The notes: generated from the letters alone by a model not told the origin. A stretch of DNA of 64,000 nt from Candidatus Dependentiae bacterium (GCA_018266175.1 JAFEAY010000003.1:397103-461102), one strand, 5' to 3'; positions 1 through 9,969 are shown, counted from the stretch's first letter. A program made the numbers and translations.

Positions 1-1087
1 AGCGGCGCATGAAAGCGTTGGGGGAAATATCACCAGCACCAGCACCAGCATCAACAAGACCCTGTATCAAAAATGGATTAGCATTATCTTTAAATGCTTT
101 CTCAGATAAATCAATATGAGCTCGTAAGCGATTTTTGCGGTAGACCAAAGGAAGCTGAACGCCAATAGCAAGATCGTTTCTAAACGCATAGCGTGCAAGA
201 TCAAAACGCACTGAGTACTCTTCTGCTTTACCCAAAAATTGAATTTGTTCATCAGCAAGATATTTCAAATACTGGCTTGGAGCTTGATTTGCTGCATCAG
301 CAAATTCTTTGTGAGTTAATGAACCCTCGCTCACCAACTTACTTGCAAGCAAGACATCTTTAACTCGAATTGGTTGTTCACCAAATTCAAGAATAGTCAG
401 ATCACGATTAACACCTGATGAATCGTAAGCGTCGGTTGCATAGTTATAACTGACCGTGGTATTGAAAATGCCGCGGTTTTCAAAAAACGCTGCTGCCACT
501 GGCCAAGCAGGAATTTTGTATAAATCGGCATATTTTCCTGCAGCGCGGTCATGACCACGTTTTTCAGCTTGCAGATGTTCCCATTGTCCCAAAAGCAGGC
601 GGCGATTGCTGCGCTGCTCTTTTACATTGATCAAATGATCTTTGTGTCGTTTTTCTATGGTGTGCTTAATCTTTGCAGTGCGTTCTTGTCGACGCGCACG
701 GCGTGCCTTGCGCTCTTCTTCTTTACGCATACGGCGATCTTCATGAGCCCATGCGTTGTGCTCTTTTTCTTCAGCTTTCTTAAGCGCTTTTTCTTGACGT
801 GCACGCTCACGATCGCTTCCAAAAGAGTCAACTCCTCGTCGAGACTTTTGAAAAGCCTCAACATCTTGTTCTATTGCTTTACTCTTTTTTTTCTGAACAG
901 AAGGTCTTGACTCCTGTTGTTGTAAATCACTTACATATTCCTGCTCTGCTTGCGCAACCAGGGTTATTTCTTCATCAGAGAGCTCTTGCTCAAATGATCC
1001 CAATGGCTCGTCATATTCATGGCCGGCAACCAATGTTCCGCTTATAAGCAGAGCAGCCACGCTGACTTTCAACACGATTCTTTTCAT
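1..1087 (-). CDS. Exported coiled-coil / possible outer-membrane protein, partial (3' end beyond left edge)
   Basis: An uninterrupted minus-strand frame starts with ATG at 1087 and runs off the left edge (362 codons visible). AGAGGAT lies just upstream as the ribosome binding site. The first 20 or so residues (MKRIVLKVSVAALLISGTLV) form a signal peptide. Residues about 45-170 are very rich in Lys, Arg and Glu and should form a long coiled coil. From about residue 190 the composition changes to alternating polar and aromatic strands (for example NTTVSYNYATD and YSVRFDLARYAF), as expected for a beta-barrel or other outer-membrane domain. It begins 14 bases after the stop of the 1317-residue exported gene, so the two are probably co-transcribed. 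I do not recognise the family. The porin-like reading is inference. Confidence 0.8.
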   Translation of the reverse strand, partial: MKRIVLKVSVAALLISGTLVAGHEYDEPLGSFEQELSDEEITLVAQAEQEYVSDLQQQESRPSVQKKKSKAIEQDVEAFQKSRRGVDSFGSDRERARQEKALKKAEEKEHNAWAHEDRRMRKEEERKARRARRQERTAKIKHTIEKRHKDHLINVKEQRSNRRLLLGQWEHLQAEKRGHDRAAGKYADLYKIPAWPVAAAFFENRGIFNTTVSYNYATDAYDSSGVNRDLTILEFGEQPIRVKDVLLASKLVSEGSLTHKEFADAANQAPSQYLKYLADEQIQFLGKAEEYSVRFDLARYAFRNDLAIGVQLPLVYRKNRLRAHIDLSEKAFKDNANPFLIQGLVDAGAGAGDISPNAFMRR

Positions 1088-1101
1088 AACATCATCCTCT
1101 T

Positions 1102-4100
1102 TTAGCTACGTGTACCATCTGGCTTAATGACAAAACTCTTGCCGCTAGCATCGCGCCCGCTAACGATAACAGAAGGCACTTGACCAGATTCTCCAAGAAT
1201 GACATCTCCATCTTTCAGCGGCACACTGATACCAAGAACAGTTCTCAATATTTTTGTTGTTCCTGATGCATTAAGAAAGAGTGTACTGTCTTTTAGAGTT
1301 GGAGATTGTTGAACAAACAACTCACACAACTCTTCACTGGTAAGTTGTTTATCATAAGAAAAAACATCTTCAACCGTACGAATATTGAAGCGACCGGTAA
1401 AGCCTCTGTAGGTACCACCAGTTTGTGATGCTGGACGTCCAACAAATTCAACTAAGCCTGATCCTGCAATTTGACCATTAACCGCACGCCATGTAAAAGT
1501 ATGGCCTGTTCCAACTATAGAAGTTGTAGGGTTTAATAAATCAGGGTCAACTGCGTTGAGTCCGAGACGGAACATTCCATCATTAAAGAAGGAACCACCG
1601 TTACCAAAACTCAAGATTTGCAAGTTACCACGTTTGAGTGTCGATTGAGGATTTGGTCCAAGAACAGCAGGGCCTTGAGCATTAATTTCAAGAACACCTT
1701 TTCTGCCAATGAATAAGCGACCACAATCTTCAAAGACAAGTGCTTCGGTTCCACCATGGAAACCAAGTCGTGCGGGACCGCCACCAATCACACCGCTTTC
1801 ATCATCAATTCGTACTTCGCTGCAACCATTAACACAGAACTTGATGTCATCTTGTTTGACATCGTTTCCAATGGCAAGAAGTGATGGCTTATTAAGCACA
1901 AGCTTTGATGCATTAAAGAATCCAATAAAGCCAATTCCGCCTATTTGTGCGGTAGCACCATGTTCAAGTGTTAAAAGAGCGCCATTATCAAAGATGAGCC
2001 GTGGTCGCTGAAGAATTGTTTGATCTTGGAATACCCTTGTAGGAATTACTCCATCATCACCTTTAAGAATTGAGCAGTCTGGTTTTCCGACAGGAATAAT
2101 CTCTGCTTGCACCGTTCCACCAAAAGTGAAGCCCGCACCATCAGCAAAAATTACCTCCCCGGCACCTTCAAAACGCAATTCACATCCCTCAGGCAATCCC
2201 AAACTCGCATCTTTAGGAAGATGAATGGTAGGTATTATTGCTTGGTCACCACTGTTTTCAAACTCAATAGTAAGTTCACTGTTCTTTTCAAAACAGAAGC
2301 CCTCACTCAAAACCATGTTATGCGTTACCTTAAGCCTGTTGTCTTTACCTCGAATATTCATAAAGTGGCTTGGGCCAAACGTAACATTTTGCGTCCCTTG
2401 ATTAACAAAAGAGTTTCCTTCAAGCGTAATATTTGTAGGAGCTGTACCAAGGGTAAAGTTAGTTATGCCACCATTGCGAAGGCGCACATTACCAACAACA
2501 CTCGATGAGGCATCAAATGTTGCATTTTCATACGTTTGATCAAAACTTGCTGGAATATTTGGGCAAGCAACAACTGTATTGCGTGGAGTTTGTTTTTGTT
2601 GTTTTCCTGCAGGCTTACGAATATCAACATGATCTGCTGTTTCATGATCATCTGGGAGCTTAAGCGCTTGGTCATCTACATTTGATGCTTCGCTCTTAAG
2701 GGTCTGTTCAAGCAACTCATCAAGTTCACGTTTTTTTCGACGACCATTTTGTTTCTTTTTACCAAGAGGTCGAAGATTTTCAGCGGTTAACTGATCGAGT
2801 ATCGCTTGTTCATTTTCCTGGAACATCTCTCGTTCACGTTCGCGAGCAAGATGAAGAGCTGTTACCGGAACTTTACCATAAAATGCTCTGTTCAGCGGCG
2901 AACGAATGAAGCTTGGGTCAATCTTCTGACCAAATAACTCAATTGCTTCAAGCCTAAATTCGGTCGAAGACTGCTTAATTGGGTTATCCAAAATTTCAAG
3001 TCGTTTACAATTGATCAGCGATTGATCATCTACAATAAAGGCATTTCCATGTATGTTACGCACCGAGATTGATAGATCATCAAAGAAGACGCCTGCAACT
3101 CCCAATTCAGAAGTAACAAACAAACCTGGATTTCCAGATAAGACCACTAATGGGTTGCCCGAGGTAACACCAGGTCTTTCAACAACTGGATCAGTGAATG
3201 CACTCTTAATATGTAACGCATTGCATGGGCAATCGCCAAAGAGTATTGATCCTGAAATTCTCAAACTATCTTTGAGAAGAACCATGTCGTTATCGACTGT
3301 TTCTACAACAAAGTTCATGTCGGTATCAACATCAATATCAACAGCCGCTTCACCACTTAAAGCTATTGCTCCTGCAATTTCTGAATCAAGATGAGTGATT
3401 GCACCAAGACCATTAAGCTCCACTGATTGAAGAAGCAAGGTATTATCTTGCAAATCAAGCAATGTTGCTAATGCTGGATTAATCGATCTGAAGGAAATTT
3501 TCTTACGTCCTGAGAGGCCTCGTAAGGTGAAAATGTTAAATCCTGTCTCATCAACTAATTTAATAAAGTTTGTTGAGAAGGTAACGTTTTCACTAAATTC
3601 CCAGGCAACAGAGTGTTCAATGTTAACACGAGCACCTGTTCTGAAATCGAAAGTTGTATCGTTAATGCGAGAGAAATTAATATTTCTCAGACAGAGCGTT
3701 ACATTTTCTGAAATAATAAATTGTGGTTTCTTGGTATTTGCAAAGTAAATGGTTTGACCACATCCATCAAGGCAGATGTTTGCATCAATTCTAATAACCT
3801 GATTACATGCAACAAATATGCTATTATTTAATGTCACTGTTGTGGTAATTGGACCAGAGAAAAGACAGCTATCACTACCAAGGACTGCAACTAATGATTT
3901 ATCTGCGATTTCTTTAATAGTTCCTGTTCCAAGCAACTCCAATGTTCCACCGGAAATATTGGCAAGAACGTTTGAGTTATTCCAAATATGGCTAATAAAT
4001 ACTGGTAACGGCGGACGTAAAGCACCCAAAGCACCGCAATCCTGATTTGGCACATCAAGCCAAAGCGTTGTGCGGTCAACCGTTAATTTTGCTTGTTGAT

Positions 4101-5055
4101 CAAAAATAAGATCATTTTCTTTAAGAACAAATGTTGTTACACCGTCAACGTAAATGCCACCAGTTGTAAAATTATAGGTGGTATCAAATTCAAAGAAAAC
4201 ATTTGAGGTACGAATAGATGCGGTTGGTCCACCAAGAACAATTTGACCTAACGAACCATTTCCCAATCCTCTAATATAGAGATCGTTAATATAAAGAAGA
4301 CTGTCATTTGGAACAACAAGTTGACCACCCTGAGAAAGATCAAGAACTGCACCGTTTCCTTGTAAGTTATTCGTTCCAAGGAAAGTCCATCGACCACTAA
4401 GTGCAACACTTCCAGTCAAGTTCATATCAGTTGCTGAATCAAAGTGAAGTGATGATGACCATGGTTTTGAATAAAAGCCACCAAGACCAAGCGTGCGACG
4501 ATTGAGCTTTATAGTCCCTGGACCATTAAGCTGTGTATCATCCGCTAAATCTAAATCATCATCAAGCTTAAGGATACCACCTGTTAAGTTAATATCATTA
4601 TTAAGCTTATTTTGAATTGCAATGGTAAGTGTTGTCGTTGAATCATTAAGATTGATTGGGTTTGCAAAAAGAGGCTGACCCTCTAAGCGATTATCGGCTC
4701 CAAACACGGTCAACTGATGAATAACAGTTCCCGGTTCAACTTTGAAACGTCCGTTGCCACGAAGCTCGAGGCTGTCATTTCCTGTTGGCACGTACGTTGC
4801 AGTCATGATTACTTCAGTGCCATTATTTTCAAGAATCCCATCAGAGAAGAGAAAATCATTCCCTTCTACGGATGCTCCTTGCTTGGTTACTAAAGTACCA
4901 TCAACTTCAAAGTTTGATGACGACACATTAAGGCGACCCTTGTTCCCTACTTTGAGGGCGGCATCTCGACTGCTAAAATTTATTCGGCAGAATACCGAAT
5001 CTACTGAACTCAGCAAAGTGCCAAAGAGTACAAGCGTATGTAACGCTCTCTTCAT
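1102..5055 (-). CDS. Large exported beta-strand-rich protein (beta-helix/passenger-like), 1317 aa
   Basis: The frame opens with a signal peptide (MKRALHTLVLFGTLLSS...). Most of the chain is made of short Gly/Asn/Asp-rich segments alternating with hydrophobic strands (for example 'GGTLELLGTGTIKEI'), typical of parallel beta-helix or adhesin passenger repeats. A charged Lys/Arg/Glu stretch at roughly residues 750-830 (with RERERE and KKKQNGRRKKRE) divides two beta-rich halves. There is no obvious C-terminal autotransporter barrel. GGGAG precedes the ATG, and a good sigma70-type promoter sits about 125 bases upstream. The next gene (1-1087) is 14 bases downstream. It probably acts at the cell surface or is secreted. 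The family is unknown to me. Confidence 0.85.
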   Translation of the reverse strand: MKRALHTLVLFGTLLSSVDSVFCRINFSSRDAALKVGNKGRLNVSSSNFEVDGTLVTKQGASVEGNDFLFSDGILENNGTEVIMTATYVPTGNDSLELRGNGRFKVEPGTVIHQLTVFGADNRLEGQPLFANPINLNDSTTTLTIAIQNKLNNDINLTGGILKLDDDLDLADDTQLNGPGTIKLNRRTLGLGGFYSKPWSSSLHFDSATDMNLTGSVALSGRWTFLGTNNLQGNGAVLDLSQGGQLVVPNDSLLYINDLYIRGLGNGSLGQIVLGGPTASIRTSNVFFEFDTTYNFTTGGIYVDGVTTFVLKENDLIFDQQAKLTVDRTTLWLDVPNQDCGALGALRPPLPVFISHIWNNSNVLANISGGTLELLGTGTIKEIADKSLVAVLGSDSCLFSGPITTTVTLNNSIFVACNQVIRIDANICLDGCGQTIYFANTKKPQFIISENVTLCLRNINFSRINDTTFDFRTGARVNIEHSVAWEFSENVTFSTNFIKLVDETGFNIFTLRGLSGRKKISFRSINPALATLLDLQDNTLLLQSVELNGLGAITHLDSEIAGAIALSGEAAVDIDVDTDMNFVVETVDNDMVLLKDSLRISGSILFGDCPCNALHIKSAFTDPVVERPGVTSGNPLVVLSGNPGLFVTSELGVAGVFFDDLSISVRNIHGNAFIVDDQSLINCKRLEILDNPIKQSSTEFRLEAIELFGQKIDPSFIRSPLNRAFYGKVPVTALHLAREREREMFQENEQAILDQLTAENLRPLGKKKQNGRRKKRELDELLEQTLKSEASNVDDQALKLPDDHETADHVDIRKPAGKQQKQTPRNTVVACPNIPASFDQTYENATFDASSSVVGNVRLRNGGITNFTLGTAPTNITLEGNSFVNQGTQNVTFGPSHFMNIRGKDNRLKVTHNMVLSEGFCFEKNSELTIEFENSGDQAIIPTIHLPKDASLGLPEGCELRFEGAGEVIFADGAGFTFGGTVQAEIIPVGKPDCSILKGDDGVIPTRVFQDQTILQRPRLIFDNGALLTLEHGATAQIGGIGFIGFFNASKLVLNKPSLLAIGNDVKQDDIKFCVNGCSEVRIDDESGVIGGGPARLGFHGGTEALVFEDCGRLFIGRKGVLEINAQGPAVLGPNPQSTLKRGNLQILSFGNGGSFFNDGMFRLGLNAVDPDLLNPTTSIVGTGHTFTWRAVNGQIAGSGLVEFVGRPASQTGGTYRGFTGRFNIRTVEDVFSYDKQLTSEELCELFVQQSPTLKDSTLFLNASGTTKILRTVLGISVPLKDGDVILGESGQVPSVIVSGRDASGKSFVIKPDGTRS

Positions 5056-5178
5056 TCTACTCCCTTCCTTTTTTTCAGGCAGTAATTTACTACGTACCTT
5101 TACTCTCCTTTATCTTTCAGCACAGGCAGCTTCTTTCCAAAAAAAGAAGTGCCTTTCTCCTCATAATGCTGAACTTTG

Positions 5179-5207
5179 ATTCTAGTCACCGCTTTTATCT
5201 TTGTAAA
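5179..5207 (-). promoter_or_regulatory. Promoter for the 1102-5055 exported protein gene
   Basis: On the minus strand TTTACA (-35) and TAGAAT (-10) are separated by exactly 17 bases. Transcription would start near 5172, giving a leader of about 115 bases before the ATG at 5055. Each hexamer matches consensus at 5 of 6 positions. Confidence 0.6.
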
Positions 5208-5276
5208 GATTTACAAAAATTTTATCTAGATTCTGATTGCTTTTTATCATATTCTTTTTTCTTATATTTTTTTTCT

Positions 5277-6236
5277 TCATTGAATCAGAGCCATGGCTGC
5301 ATCAATTTCGCTTTTTACTTTATATGCAGAAGCTTTAAAAAATTTTTGCTCTTGTTCATCCAAGTCAATTTCTAATCGCTGACAAATTCCACCACGACGA
5401 ACAATAGTCGGAACACTCAAAAAAACATCTTGCACTCCCGCATAATGGTCTAGATAGGTTGAAACCGTAAAAGCGCGTGATTGATCACGCAAAATTGCTT
5501 TAACAATTTTACAAACGACAAGAGCAATAGCGTAACTTGTCGAACCTTTTTTTGAAATAATTTCATACGCGGCGCTTTTTGTTTTTTCATACAAATTGGT
5601 AAGACTTTCTAAAGAATATCCAGGCAATTGGTCAAGCTGTACGCCTGCAATTTGAGCGCGACTCCACCATACAAATTCTGAATCACCATGCTCACCCAAA
5701 ATTGAAGCGGTGATATCTTTTGGGCTTATACTAAAATATTGCCCCATTAAATATCGTAATCGAGCTGTATCAAGAACTGTTCCTGTGCCAAATACTTGGC
5801 ATGGTGAAAGTCCTGAAAGTTTCCAAGTAACATAAGTCAGAACATCCAGAGGATTAGTAACAACCAGCAATATTGCCTGATCATTATACCTAACTATTTC
5901 TGGGATGATTTTTTTGAAGAGCTTTGTATTTGCTTCAAGTAAATCGGTTCGTGTTTGATGAGGTGCTTGCGCCATCCCCGCAGAAATTACAATAACTGCG
6001 GCGTCTTTAACAAGCTCAAAAGAATCACTTGCGGTGATAGTAGTCTGCTGAGTGAACTGCATACAATGAGCAAGATCTAACGCCTCACCTTCAACTTTAT
6101 TTTTATTGATATCAATGAGTGCAATTTCAGAAGCTACCCCATCAAGCATAAGCGCATATGCTGTTGTGCTTCCAACAAATCCCGCACCAATAATAGCAAC
6201 TTTTGTTGATGGCCGACATGGACTTTTACACTGCAT
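5277..6236 (-). CDS. ldh: L-lactate dehydrogenase (NAD-dependent)
   Basis: A 319-residue protein of the LDH/MDH family, interconverting pyruvate and lactate with NADH in the cytosol. The Rossmann motif is G17-A-G19-FV-G22, and D42 ends the second strand, as is usual for NAD preference. The specificity loop (GMAQAPHQTRTDLL) has Gln at the position that is Gln in lactate and Arg in malate dehydrogenases (Q90), followed by R96. D156/R159 and H183 (in GEHGDSE) form the catalytic and substrate-binding set. AGGAGG lies 10 bases before the ATG. It is transcribed separately from the ribosomal operon, because a terminator lies upstream at 6441-6477. Lactate fermentation would suit a reduced metabolism. 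Malate dehydrogenase is the alternative, but the Q90 loop argues against it. Confidence 0.93.
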   Translation of the reverse strand: MQCKSPCRPSTKVAIIGAGFVGSTTAYALMLDGVASEIALIDINKNKVEGEALDLAHCMQFTQQTTITASDSFELVKDAAVIVISAGMAQAPHQTRTDLLEANTKLFKKIIPEIVRYNDQAILLVVTNPLDVLTYVTWKLSGLSPCQVFGTGTVLDTARLRYLMGQYFSISPKDITASILGEHGDSEFVWWSRAQIAGVQLDQLPGYSLESLTNLYEKTKSAAYEIISKKGSTSYAIALVVCKIVKAILRDQSRAFTVSTYLDHYAGVQDVFLSVPTIVRRGGICQRLEIDLDEQEQKFFKASAYKVKSEIDAAMALIQ

Positions 6237-6440
6237 ACAGACGCTCCCTCCTACGATACTATTCTTAACAAGTCCCTTTACGCATATTAAACATAAAGAA
6301 AATCAAGCGATCTAATATTTTAAGCAATATAATTATCAAATCTATTTTTTATAATTAGGAAGAGTCTACTGAATGAAATAAAAAATATTCAACAGAATGA
6401 ATACGATAGCCCAGAAAAGGCCCAGGGATGAGGCTTATAC

Positions 6441-6477
6441 AAAAAATAAATGCACCACAGTGTAACCTGTGGTGCAT
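6441..6477 (-). terminator. Rho-independent terminator ending the ribosomal protein/rpoA operon
   Basis: A perfect 11-bp inverted repeat (6450-6460 with 6467-6477, 6-base loop) is followed on the minus strand by TTTATTTTTT. It lies 39 bases after the rplQ stop codon and closes the long minus-strand operon. Confidence 0.9.
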
Positions 6478-6515
6478 ACTTTTCACGTTGGAAAAATGAT
6501 ATCTTTATTAAGAGA

Positions 6516-6872
6516 TCAAACCCATTCAAGACGTGCAATTGGCGCAGTATCGCTCTCGCGTCTGCCAAGTGGAATTACTCGAGTGTAACCACCTGGGCGG
6601 TCGATGTATCGAGGAGCAATTTCCTTGATCATCTTGACTACCGCTGTGCTGCTGTAAGGCAACATGCTTTTAACACGACGAATGGTATTGAAATCATATC
6701 CCTTACGGGAGATGGTAACAATTTTTTCAACAATTTTTTGAACTTCTTTAACGCGAGGCTTTGTTGTTTGCAAAGAACCATAGTTAATCAAATGAATAAC
6801 TTGGTTTCTCAACAAAGCTTTTCGATGAGCTGATTTAAGATTTAATTTTTTTCGTCCATTTTGATGCATCAT
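6516..6872 (-). CDS. rplQ: 50S ribosomal protein L17
   Basis: A 118-residue L17, a large-subunit protein near the exit tunnel. The N-terminal block (GRKKLNLKSAHRKALLRN) and the RPGGYTRVIPLGRRESDTAPIA region near the C-terminus are diagnostic. Its ATG overlaps the rpoA stop in an ATGA arrangement, so translation is probably coupled. It is the last gene of the operon, as in most bacteria. Confidence 0.97.
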   Translation of the reverse strand: MMHQNGRKKLNLKSAHRKALLRNQVIHLINYGSLQTTKPRVKEVQKIVEKIVTISRKGYDFNTIRRVKSMLPYSSTAVVKMIKEIAPRYIDRPGGYTRVIPLGRRESDTAPIARLEWV

Positions 6873-7924
6873 TTGGCACCGCCTTCTTGTTCTTTAATAG
6901 CTTTCTTGAGGTCTAATTCTTTTACATTCATACCAAGATGTAAACCAAACGCCGACAAAATCTCTTTTACCTCACGCAATGATTTGCGACCAAAGTTTTT
7001 AATTTTGAGCACATCTTCATCAGTCAAATTGACTAAGTCGATAACACGCTTGATTCCTGCTCCAATTAAACAATTGTGAGCACGAACTGAAAATTCAAGC
7101 TCATCAATTGGCTTGAGGAAAAGATCAACCGGAAGACCTCTGGTTGGACCTTCAACATCAACTTTGCTCTCTCCTGCAACGCCCTCTTCTTGGCTTTGTG
7201 AAATTTCATTAAATGGAATCTCTTTTGCCTCCAAGAAATGCTCAAGCTGCGTTCGAAGCACTGAAGTGCCGTAGTGAATGACATCGCGAGGATCAGCAGC
7301 ACCATTAGTAAAAACTTTAAATGTTAGCTTATCATAATCAATTTCTTGACCAACACGTGTTTTTTCAATGCGATATTCAACACGTTTAACCGGTGAAAAC
7401 ATCGCATCCATGTAGATACGTCCATCAGGTTGAAGAGACTTGCCATGCGGCCACTGAGCAGCAACATATCCACGCCCCATCTCAACTGAAAACTCAATTT
7501 CAAGATCACCATCAACCGCCAAATGAGCGATCACATGATCTTTATTAATAAGTTCAAGATGATCATCTGCTGTAATATCTGACACACGAGCAACACCCTC
7601 ACCCTTAAGGTTGAGGTGCATTTTGCCGGGGAGCCCGGTTGAATTTTTAATAACGATTTCTTTGATGTTCAGCAATACTTGCAGCGTGTCTTCGATAACA
7701 CCCTTGATGGTTGAAAATTCGTTGTTTACACCTTTAATAATAACAGATGTTACAGATGCACCTTCAATCGAAGACAAAATAACCCGTCGTAATGCGTTAC
7801 CAAGAGTGATCCCATAGCCTGGTTCAAGTGGCCCAACGATCAACTCTCCTTCAGTATCAGACGATACCTTCTTATCCCAACTTAACTTCGGAAGTATCAA
7901 CGGCTTATAATTCATCTTCTGCAT
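6869..7924 (-). CDS. rpoA: DNA-directed RNA polymerase subunit alpha
   Basis: A 351-residue alpha subunit. The N-terminal dimerisation domain (about 1-240) contains the signature GYGITLGNALRRVILSSIEG. A linker is followed by the C-terminal DNA- and activator-binding domain (about 270-340) with the helix-hairpin-helix DVLKIKNFGRKSLREVKEIL. It is somewhat longer than the usual 310-330 residues because of the linker and tail. It lies between rpsD and rplQ, the conserved order. An ATG at 7915 (MNYKPL) is a possible alternative start. Confidence 0.97.
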   Translation of the reverse strand: MQKMNYKPLILPKLSWDKKVSSDTEGELIVGPLEPGYGITLGNALRRVILSSIEGASVTSVIIKGVNNEFSTIKGVIEDTLQVLLNIKEIVIKNSTGLPGKMHLNLKGEGVARVSDITADDHLELINKDHVIAHLAVDGDLEIEFSVEMGRGYVAAQWPHGKSLQPDGRIYMDAMFSPVKRVEYRIEKTRVGQEIDYDKLTFKVFTNGAADPRDVIHYGTSVLRTQLEHFLEAKEIPFNEISQSQEEGVAGESKVDVEGPTRGLPVDLFLKPIDELEFSVRAHNCLIGAGIKRVIDLVNLTDEDVLKIKNFGRKSLREVKEILSAFGLHLGMNVKELDLKKAIKEQEGGAK

Positions 7925-7998
7925 CCATCATTAAAAACAACAATCATTACCATGTACCACACGAATATGAGCATATAACATTCATATTCATCATGCTG

Positions 7999-8634
7999 TT
8001 ATTTCGAGTATAACTCAACAATCAAGTGCTCTTCAATCGGAGCTGTCACATCAGCACGAACAGGCAAACGCAAAAGAATACCCTTACGGTCTTTCTTTTG
8101 AAGTTCTAACCATTCAGGAACTTTAATACCTGTGCTTAAACGCTTATCAATAACGTTTTCGATGAAACTTGAGTTACTCATTGTTCCTTGTGTAAAGGAA
8201 ACAACATCGTTAACATTCAATATATATGAAGGTGATGCAACACGCTTTCCATTAACTGAAATATGTCCATGTACAATCATTTGACGAGCTTGTACGCGAG
8301 AAATTGCCATCTTCAAACGAAATATAACGTTATCAAGACGACGCTCAAGTAGAGCAAGCAAGTTTTCACCTGTAACACCACGTTGTTTTGTTGCAACATC
8401 AAAAAAACGATGGAATTGTTTTTCAAGCACTCCATACATCAGTTTAACTTTTTGCTTCTCTTGCAACTGTTTTCCATACTCAGAAGTTTTTTTTGATCCT
8501 GGTTTTTTAGGATGCTGGCCGGGTGTTCCGGTTCTTTTTTCTAATGTGCATTTTGCAGACCGACACTTAGCACCTTTAAGGTAAAGCTTTTCACCGGCTT
8601 GTCTGCATTTGCTGCACGCTGCATTCATTGACAT
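7999..8634 (-). CDS. rpsD: 30S ribosomal protein S4 (zinc-binding form)
   Basis: A 211-residue S4, a primary 16S rRNA binder. The N-terminus keeps four cysteines (C7, C10, C24, C29), so this is the C+ zinc-binding type. The S4 RNA-binding domain follows (RRLDNVIFRLKMAISRVQARQMIVHGHISVNGK). A Lys/Pro-rich loop (PGQHPKKPGSKKTS) is typical of the family. It sits between rpsK and rpoA, the conserved alpha-operon order. Confidence 0.97.
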   Translation of the reverse strand: MSMNAACSKCRQAGEKLYLKGAKCRSAKCTLEKRTGTPGQHPKKPGSKKTSEYGKQLQEKQKVKLMYGVLEKQFHRFFDVATKQRGVTGENLLALLERRLDNVIFRLKMAISRVQARQMIVHGHISVNGKRVASPSYILNVNDVVSFTQGTMSNSSFIENVIDKRLSTGIKVPEWLELQKKDRKGILLRLPVRADVTAPIEEHLIVELYSK

Positions 8635-8689
8635 AGGTCCCTTTAATATCTTTCTTCAATGCGAACAAACATTCACGTTTCCAAATAAC

Positions 8690-9073
8690 TTAGACTCTTC
8701 GTTTCTTTGGTGCACGGCATCCATTGTGAGGCAATGGTGTAACGTCACGCAACGTCGTTACATTAAGCCCTGAAGACTGTAACGCGCGAACTACAGAATC
8801 TCGTCCTGACCCAGGACCTTGCATGTTAACTTCAATAAGTTTTACACCCAACCCCACCAATTCTTTAGCCAAGCGGCTAGCAATTTGCGTTGCTGCAAAT
8901 GGGGTACCTTTTCTGGCACCTTTAAAACCATGTTGTCCAGCACTTCCACGCATAAGAACGTCACCATCAGTTGTTGTAATAGCCACAAGCGTGTTATTAA
9001 ACGAAGACTTAACATGAGCAATAACGGTGCTCACGTCGCGATGGTTCTTCTTTTTACTTTTCTTATATGCCAT
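8690..9073 (-). CDS. rpsK: 30S ribosomal protein S11
   Basis: A 127-residue S11 of the 30S platform. Characteristic blocks are SSFNNTLVAITTTDGDVL, GARKGTPFAATQIA and the basic end PHNGCRAPKKRRV. The length is normal. It lies directly between rpsM and rpsD. Confidence 0.97.
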   Translation of the reverse strand: MAYKKSKKKNHRDVSTVIAHVKSSFNNTLVAITTTDGDVLMRGSAGQHGFKGARKGTPFAATQIASRLAKELVGLGVKLIEVNMQGPGSGRDSVVRALQSSGLNVTTLRDVTPLPHNGCRAPKKRRV

Positions 9074-9098
9074 AGTTACCCTTGTTCAACTCAATCTT

Positions 9099-9488
9099 TT
9101 ATTTTTTTGAAACCAGTTTCTTATTCGGAACAACACTACCCGACTTACGTGGTCCCTTGCGTGTTCGCGCATTTGTTTTAGTACGCTGACCACGGCATGG
9201 AAGCGACTTTTTATGGCGCAGGCCCCGATAAGAACCGATTTCCTGTAACCGCTTAATATTCAGGGTAACTTCTTTACGCAATTCGCCTTCAATTTTTAGG
9301 CTTTGCGTAATATACCTTTGAATTGCAGCAACATCTTCATGCGACAAATCTTTTACACGCGTGTCCGGACTTACTTTGGTGTGCACAAGAATTTCTCGAG
9401 CACGATTTAGACCAATACCATACAAATAGGTTAAACCTATCTCAACACGCTTTTCATTTGGAAGGTGAACGCCTTCAATACGAGCCAT
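9099..9488 (-). CDS. rpsM: 30S ribosomal protein S13
   Basis: A 129-residue S13 of the 30S head, contacting the 50S subunit and P-site tRNA. It begins [26 protein letters not shown] and contains [28 protein letters not shown], the family's most conserved stretch. The length is slightly above the usual 115-125 because of the tail. Confidence 0.97.
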   Translation of the reverse strand: MARIEGVHLPNEKRVEIGLTYLYGIGLNRAREILVHTKVSPDTRVKDLSHEDVAAIQRYITQSLKIEGELRKEVTLNIKRLQEIGSYRGLRHKKSLPCRGQRTKTNARTRKGPRKSGSVVPNKKLVSKK

Positions 9489-9555
9489 TAAAAACCTCTC
9501 TACGATAGATTTGCAAATAGTTCAAACTTGTTATGCAGTGACATGTAGCTACTAT

Positions 9556-9672
9556 TTAGCCTTGTCGTTGCTTATGCTTAGGACTCTTCTTACAAATAAC
9601 CCTAATAACACCCTCACGTTTGATAATCTTACAATCACCACAAATTTTTTTAACTGATGTTCTTACTTTCAT
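9556..9672 (-). CDS. rpmJ: 50S ribosomal protein L36
   Basis: A short 38-residue gene read directly on the minus strand: it starts [15 protein letters not shown] and ends [10 protein letters not shown]. The zinc ligands C11, C14, C27 and H33 are all present, so this is the C+ form of L36. Its position between infA and rpsM is the conserved one. Confidence 0.96.
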   Translation of the reverse strand: MKVRTSVKKICGDCKIIKREGVIRVICKKSPKHKQRQG

Positions 9673-9714
9673 GATCATTCCTACAACAACAGATTAAGTA
9701 CTTTAAATCACCAT

Positions 9715-9942
9715 TTACATCTTGTGTCGCGAAATAATTCGCCCTTTTGTCAAATCATAAGGAGACAACTCAACAGTTACCTTATCACCTGGCAAAAGCT
9801 TTATATAATGCATTCGCATCTTTCCCGATACGTGAGCAAGGACTACATGGGCACTGTCGATAAGTTTTACCTGAAACATTGCGTTTGGTAATGCTTTTTC
9901 GACAATTCCTTCCATGACAATAACGTCGCCCTTCTTTTTCAT
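9715..9942 (-). CDS. infA: Translation initiation factor IF-1
   Basis: A 75-residue single OB-fold protein that binds the 30S A site during initiation. Characteristic segments are [37 protein letters not shown] and the end [15 protein letters not shown]. The length is normal. The order map-infA-rpmJ-rpsM is conserved in many bacteria. Confidence 0.97.
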   Translation of the reverse strand: MKKKGDVIVMEGIVEKALPNAMFQVKLIDSAHVVLAHVSGKMRMHYIKLLPGDKVTVELSPYDLTKGRIISRHKM

Positions 9943-9969
9943 AGCTCCCTTTTCATAAATCTATATTCC

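Noticed and set aside
551-910. Plus-strand open frame in the first gene region
   Set aside because: It is the antisense of the charged coiled-coil segment of the 1-1087 gene, which has a signal peptide and a ribosome binding site.
5277-6236. Malate dehydrogenase instead of lactate dehydrogenase
   Set aside because: The specificity-loop residue is Gln (Q90) and the GEHGDSE block is LDH-like.
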